Source: Batillaria attramentaria
Lineage: Eukaryota; Mollusca; Gastropoda; Batillariidae
Assembly: GCA_018292915.2 (NCBI GenBank)
Contig: JACVVK020000167.1
Span: 980,001-1,044,000 of the forward strand
Reading direction: 5' to 3'
DNA length: 64,000 bases
Shown piece by piece: positions 59,263-64,000 of this stretch (position 1 is its first letter; each line of letters opens with the position of its first letter). The translations under genes were made by a program, and so were the position numbers. Under the pieces are notes generated by a model. It saw only the letters and a list, made by a program, of their open reading frames with translations. It made no database searches and was not told the origin of the DNA.

Positions 59263-59292
59263 GTTTCCATAGTAATGGAAACAACATCATAG
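59263..59292. repeat. 30-nt palindrome
   Basis: TGTTGTTTCCAT / ATGGAAACAACA around a 4-nt centre. Confidence 0.85.
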
Positions 59293-59794
59293 GACGGGCT
59301 AAAATTTCCACGTTCATAGCAGTACTTCTTTGCTAGTGGTCACAAAAACAGGGAACAGACCAAAAAAAATAAAACACAACACAGGAAGCTCTTTTCTTCT
59401 GGTTTGACACTTGTGTCATTGCTCTTTATTATTTTTTTGAAATTGAAGCAGCAGCCTTACTGGTTTCCATACAGTGAGCTGTCAAACGTTTCCACTTGCC
59501 AAAGGTAACTCGCATTACACTGTGACACGTACTTGGCTAAAACACAGAACTGTTATGCCTGAAAATTTTCACAGTGCACAACAAAAACAATATATTTCTG
59601 CCCAATTTCCCTAACATATAGCACATCAGAACAGCATCACTGTCGCCAATACTCTTGTCCCTGGAGGCAAATGTACAGTCACCAGCAGATGTTTTTCTTA
59701 AAAGGTGACATTGTTACACGTGACACATGCACTCATCAGCTTGAGACACAGTCACTCCCCTGAACGCGCTCGCCCACACATCCTCCCCCCTACA

Positions 59795-59971
59795 CTAGTT
59801 GAAGGTAAACGCGGGTTTTCTGCCAGGTGTCAGTGATGGTTGTGCCACTATTGTCTGGATCATGGAGGTTGGATGCCACGCCTGATCAGCCCCAATGTAG
59901 ACCCCATCTTTCTCCTTAAGACAGTGCAGCAAACATTCACTCTCGCCTTCTGCATCCACAACCTCAAGAAC
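59795..59971 (-). CDS. Gene N terminal exon (unrecognised protein)
   Basis: 177 nt, phase-0 entry, stop at 59797-59795. Starts V-L-E-V-V-D, contains E-C-L-L-H-C-L-K and W-H-P-T-S-M-I, ends F-T-F-N. The layout (Y-Y-x-K-V-L-x-V-x-D ... W) resembles C-terminal domains of some transposon-derived animal proteins; that is a loose resemblance only. Confidence 0.65.
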   Translation of the reverse strand, partial: VLEVVDAEGESECLLHCLKEKDGVYIGADQAWHPTSMIQTIVAQPSLTPGRKPAFTFN

Positions 59972-60169
59972 CTACAACACACAGAATACAACAGCAGGAA
60001 TATACACTAGATTCGTATCAATATAAATGTATTTAGGACAAAGAAAAGAAGTTTAAAAAAAAAGCAGACAAAGCACTACTGAGAATTTTTGGGGGGTCTA
60101 CATTTGTGATAAGAATAAAAACAGCCGTGCATTTGTTTATGAAAACATTTTAAAATATAACTCATTTAC

Positions 60170-60248
60170 CTTGGCGTAGTAGAGGGTTTCAGTCTGCCTG
60201 CGGCCAGTAGTGAAGACTGCCTTCACAAAGTCATCCACCTTGGGAGTT
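60170..60248 (-). CDS. Gene N penultimate exon
   Basis: 79 nt, phase 2 to 0, joins the terminal exon in frame (L-Y-Y-A-K then V-L-E-V). tttttcag acceptor, gtaaat donor. Upstream exons would lie across the LINE at 60.6-62.0 kb; none seen. Confidence 0.65.
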
Positions 60249-60576
60249 CTGAAAAAAAGACGCAAGTTTTAAGCATTTAATAAACACAGAAAATAAGCTT
60301 AACTTACTTTTTACAGGGCAAGAAATAGCTTTCATAAAGCGTGAATGGTATACTTTGTGTATGCCATTATTCCGTCCAAGGTGTCGTCAGTAATTCCGTA
60401 CCATACACGTCCTGTGTAACACAGTTACCAGGTCAGGTTAAATGCCACATTTCGGAACTAAAAAAAGAAATTTGCTAACAGTGCAAGACACTTAATTTCT
60501 TCCTAATCTGCCAACACACTAAAAAATGCATATTGCTACTTGTAGGTAGGTAAACCAGAAACAGTAACATGATTAC

Positions 60577-61884
60577 ATGCGACACACAAATAACCTGTCC
60601 CGTGAAACACTGCAACCACATCAACATCTGAGCCAAAACGGTTTGCTTGAAATCCGCCAGTCCGCCTATAGGAGCGGTCACAGCACGGAGACTGCGGTGC
60701 TTAGTGTCGTGGGTGAGTTGCTGTCCAATGCGGATGAGAGACTTGTCTCTCTGGTGGCTCTCCTCGACCTGAGCGCCGCATTCGACACGCTCGACCACTC
60801 GATCCTTCTCCAAAGGCTTGAGACTACCTTCGGTTTTCGCGGGACGATGTTCACCTGGTTCGCATCCTACCTTAGCGATCGCTACCAGTCGGTATGTGTT
60901 CGCGATGTGCGTTCCACACCAAGTCTTCTAGCCTTCGGAGTCCCTCAGGGCTCAGTGCTTGGCCCTGTCCTCTTTACGCTTTACTCACAGCCCCTGTCAG
61001 ACATTATAAACCAGCATCAGTGTTCTTTCCACAAATATGCAGACGATACAGAGTTATCACAGTGTGCAACACCAGAGGCTTTTGTCTCAGCTCAAGATTG
61101 CATCCAATCCTGTATTGTTGATATCCTGTCATGGATGAACAGTAACAAACTGATGCTGAACACAGATAAGACAGAAGTCATGCTGGCAGGTACAGAGCAC
61201 AGGCTGAAGCAAGTAGACAGCAACTCGGTGTCCATAGCTGATGATAGTATAACGTTCAAACCCTCAGTTAAGTACCTCGGTGTCACTCTTGACCAGACGC
61301 TTTCTATGGAGGACCACATTAGCCAGGTCTGTCGCTCATGCTCTCTGGCGTTGAGGCGGATCTCCTCCATCCGTTCATACTTACCCGAAACCGCTGCCGC
61401 TACACTTGTCAATGCCACCATTACTTCCCGGCTAGATTACTGTAATTCTGTCATGTATGGAATCTCCTCTGAGCAAATGCAAAGGCTACAGCGCGTGCAA
61501 AACAACGCCGCTCGCCTTATTCTTAGAAAACGCAGAAGAGACCATGCCACTCCCCTTCTGAAACAGCTGCACTGGCTTCCAATCCCTTTCCGCATCCAGT
61601 TCAAGATTGCAACACTGGCGTACCGCCATTTCGATGGCTCTCTCCCTCTGTACCTGTCTGAAATGCTTACAACCTACCAACCCTCCCGTACTCTCCGTTC
61701 ATCATCAGAAAAACTGTTAACGGTTCCAAGAACAACTCTGAAGTCAGCTAGCGAACGTTCATTTTCTTACGCCGCCCCCACTGTCTGGAACGCTTTACCT
61801 GTCACCATTAGGGACCTTCCCACGCTGACTCAATTTAAGGCCCATTTGAAGACCTACCTCTTTAGGCAAGCTTTCGAGCTGTAG
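60577..61884 (+). CDS. Non-LTR retrotransposon reverse transcriptase (5'-truncated)
   Basis: An open frame of 435 codons, probably entering the element at about 60610. RT motifs in order: R-Q-S-A-Y-R-x-G-H-S-T-E-T, L-L-D-L-S-A-A-F-D, G-V-P-Q-G-S-V-L-G-P, K-Y-A-D-D (catalytic), L-N-T-D-K-T, then the thumb and a C-terminal region ending near L-K-T-Y-L-F. Best fit is the CR1/L2-type group of the Jockey superfamily. No stop or frameshift in this stretch suggests a recent copy. Endonuclease and ORF1 are missing. Confidence 0.9.
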   Translation: MRHTNNLSRETLQPHQHLSQNGLLEIRQSAYRSGHSTETAVLSVVGELLSNADERLVSLVALLDLSAAFDTLDHSILLQRLETTFGFRGTMFTWFASYLSDRYQSVCVRDVRSTPSLLAFGVPQGSVLGPVLFTLYSQPLSDIINQHQCSFHKYADDTELSQCATPEAFVSAQDCIQSCIVDILSWMNSNKLMLNTDKTEVMLAGTEHRLKQVDSNSVSIADDSITFKPSVKYLGVTLDQTLSMEDHISQVCRSCSLALRRISSIRSYLPETAAATLVNATITSRLDYCNSVMYGISSEQMQRLQRVQNNAARLILRKRRRDHATPLLKQLHWLPIPFRIQFKIATLAYRHFDGSLPLYLSEMLTTYQPSRTLRSSSEKLLTVPRTTLKSASERSFSYAAPTVWNALPVTIRDLPTLTQFKAHLKTYLFRQAFEL

Positions 61885-62013
61885 ACCGACCACTGTTTCA
61901 TCGGCACTCAGTGTGTCAGTGTGTGTGTGTGTGTGTGTGTGTGCGAGCGCAAAGAGTGTTTTGTAGAAAACAGATAGGCGCTATATAAACTGTATTTATT
62001 ATTATTATTATTA
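60610..62013 (+). mobile_element. CR1/L2-like non-LTR element, 3' part
   Basis: RT frame, a short 3' UTR with (GT)n at 61921-61942, GGCGCTATATAAACTG and an (ATT)n tail, typical for this group. 5' truncation is normal for target-primed insertion. I could not define the target duplication. Confidence 0.82.
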
Positions 62014-63320
62014 TTTAACCAAGAACCTATTTTCAACCTTATTTTCTCTTTCAAGATGTATTTTCAAATAGTTGTTTTGATGCAAACCTACATAGCAGTG
62101 CAAAGAAAGCAAAAAAACAAAACAAAAAAAACCTGCACTACTGATAAGGCAATCAACGTTTTTCTTATAAAAAGGGTGCACTGGGTAACAACCGTTACCG
62201 CGACACAGGTCGTGCATTGATTTCTGTGGAAAAAGGGTGTCCCGTGAAACAAAGTTACTAATGTTCCATTATTGACCATCCCGGGGAATTTGTTCAGAAT
62301 TAATAAAAGTGTGCTACTAGACAGACACCTCCAGTACAAAACCTCTCACGGAGGTTATGTCATATCTTTCCTGTGGTCACTAGAGGCTAAAATGCACTTT
62401 TAGCCGATGACACTCCAAAATACCGGCAACATGCGATCGTCTTTCGCGCCGGTCACATCGTTACCGGTGAAAGAAAGGCGTGACACGCAACGGTTTTCAG
62501 GCTCAGAAACGCAGAAATTTCGTTTTTGATGTGTAAAACGTCATCAATCAGCGAGTATGACCTTGGGTACACAAAAATACGGTGTTCTGAGCTGCTGTTT
62601 TCGAAACTCGTGTTCGGACAGGATCTCTAAACTTTGAAGGTAACTAACGTTTCACTTGTGACACGGCGAACAATATGCGAGCTAAATAAACCAGGAATGC
62701 AAAAGTGCTGTTGAAACTGCAGCAAACATCCGCATTGTGATGTAAACTTGCCACATTTGAGGTTTGAGGTACAGAAACGAGTTTACAATGGGCTTTCGAC
62801 AGCCAACTTTGATACCGATCGAGTGTGACACGCCATGTAACGCGGTTACCGTTAACATTCCCTTCAATTTCTAAACCAGCAGTACAAAAAAGTATCTTCA
62901 GCCGTTCCTGTTTTTATAATTTAACGTCTTGTTATGATGTAGAGATAAAAATTTCGAGTCAGCTATGTTAACTGACTTCACACGGGACAGATTTGGATAG
63001 CAGGTTGTCAAGTTCCCTTTTCGGACGCCATTTTTACCACAATTTTTACCGTTTCTTTTGCAATTTCTCTTTTTGTACAAGCATTTTCAAACCGTCCTTG
63101 CTCATGCTGTTACTTTATTGTTTCATCAAGACACAAACGTCAATTTTTAATAAGCTTGGACTAAATATGTACTGTAAACAACGTTCTAGTGAAGCTACCC
63201 CAGTTTGTGACCACTAGCAAAGAATGACAGTTAGGCAACGCACGTCACTGCCGATCTGCCGCGGAGACGATTTTGCATGTGTAACTCTGACAATGACGTA
63301 GAAAACATGCGTCATCGATG
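62014..63320. other. No gene recognised
   Basis: Unique-looking sequence between the LINE and repeat T. Several GTAAC/GTTAC-rich motifs recur here and near 60430, but I see no exon with convincing coding features. Confidence 0.5.
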
Positions 63321-63324
63321 CTGA

Positions 63325-63368
63325 CATGTATGGTGCGCCGAACGCGCTTCTCCTCCTCAGTGAGTGCC

Positions 63369-63426
<58 letters not shown>

Positions 63427-63933
63427 TGTTTCCGGGCCTGTTTTTTTTTTCGAAAATACGCAACCGAATGGCTTCAAATTTGGGGTATCCGAATATATCA
63501 AAATGTTAGATTAGAGCAACTGAGCGTGTGATGATTGCTTAAGTCATCTGGGAGTTATCGCCCTTTTGAGACAAGTTGGTTGTCTGTCGTTTACAGGCGT
63601 AATATTTATTTAAATCACTCAATTTTTTGGCAGTAGATAGCATGAATACGGATTCTGAACAGGCTGACTAGTAGGAAATAGTCACTGTTATAGTTATCAC
63701 GTAAACCGCACCTCAGTTGACATTGCATGTGAACCCAGTTCAGATGCCTGTATCTCCGAAAATACTGAACCGATCGATTTCAAATTTTGGGTTTCTTAAT
63801 AAATCAAGATTTTTTTAATAGAGGGCCCGATCTAGGTAGGATTGCACACATGATCTGCGAGTTATCCACCTTTTTAGAAAAGTTGGCTTTCTGGCGTTTA
63901 AAGGCGTAATATTTATCTAAATCACTCCATTTT
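63325..63933 (-). repeat. Dispersed repeat family T, copy 2
   Basis: Inverted copy of 27640-28410, including the CGCGCTTCTCCTCCTCAGTG end and the adjoining (GT)n tract (63372-63422). E4 interrupts it at the right. Confidence 0.82.
63372..63422. repeat. (GT)n microsatellite of repeat T
   Basis: About 25 GT units at the place where copy 1 has a short interrupted CA tract. Confidence 0.95.
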
Positions 63934-64000
63934 TGGCTCCCTTGTGTAACAATGGGAGTCTATGTTGTAACCCTCCGTCGTCTGTCTGTGTGTGTATCTG
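63934..64000 (-). mobile_element. E-family element E4, right end only
   Basis: TGGCTCCCTTGTGTAACAAT is the inverted form of the E1/E3 right end; it continues past the window. It lies in a T-run of repeat T. Confidence 0.82.

Overview
This is eukaryotic genomic DNA. Genes are split into short exons with GT/AG introns, the DNA is full of long (GT)n/(CA)n and (GA)n tracts, tRNA-derived SINEs, non-LTR and Ty3-type retroelement pieces and short inverted-repeat transposons. The sigma-type glutathione S-transferase, the ShKT and Ly6-like modules and the repeat families suggest a lophotrochozoan, most likely a marine gastropod mollusc. That assignment is inference; nothing in the window names the species.

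Layout. About 0.15-30.8 kb is dominated by minus-strand exons of a long secreted cysteine-rich protein (gene M here). Its lower part (16.5 kb to the left edge) is a regular array of a three-exon module. Its upper part (18.4-30.8 kb) holds a ShKT exon, two more modules and a signal-peptide exon in an unexpected order. At 31.5 kb lies an orphan minus-strand terminal exon of a paralogue (gene X). A complete plus-strand GST gene (33.8-37.4 kb, five coding exons, 206 aa) follows. From 41.3 to 52.7 kb lies a complete plus-strand paralogue (gene P): signal peptide, two modules, ShKT exons, tiny Thr/Pro-rich cassette exons, and a C-terminal Ly6-like domain. At 58.33 kb there is the signal exon of a further paralogue (gene Q). 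At 59.8-60.25 kb are two minus-strand 3' exons of an unrecognised gene (gene N), and at 60.6-62.0 kb a recently inserted non-LTR retrotransposon with an open RT frame.

The main subject is therefore a local cluster of paralogous, secreted, cysteine-rich genes. The repeated module has the exon pattern B (one W-x-C-type exon end), A (FC/YC start, single inner C), C (C-x-YCC-x4-C). In gene P the 12-Cys spacing of B+A+C parallels the C-terminal Ly6/uPAR-like domain, so I read the modules as divergent three-finger-like domains strung on Thr-rich linkers. All repeat-unit introns are phase 0 and all ShKT/linker introns phase 1, so exons can be duplicated or skipped without frame loss; several such duplications are visible.

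Mobile DNA is layered: a 5'-truncated Ty3 element with its 3' LTR, a solo LTR of the same family split by a pogo/Tigger-like element with TA duplications, a hAT-like element with an 8-bp duplication, a Harbinger-like remnant, a 0.6-kb foldback, and a 1-1.5-kb family (E1-E4) carrying tandem copies of a nuclear-receptor-like half-site. A tandem duplication inside gene P gives natural empty/filled site pairs that time two of these insertions.
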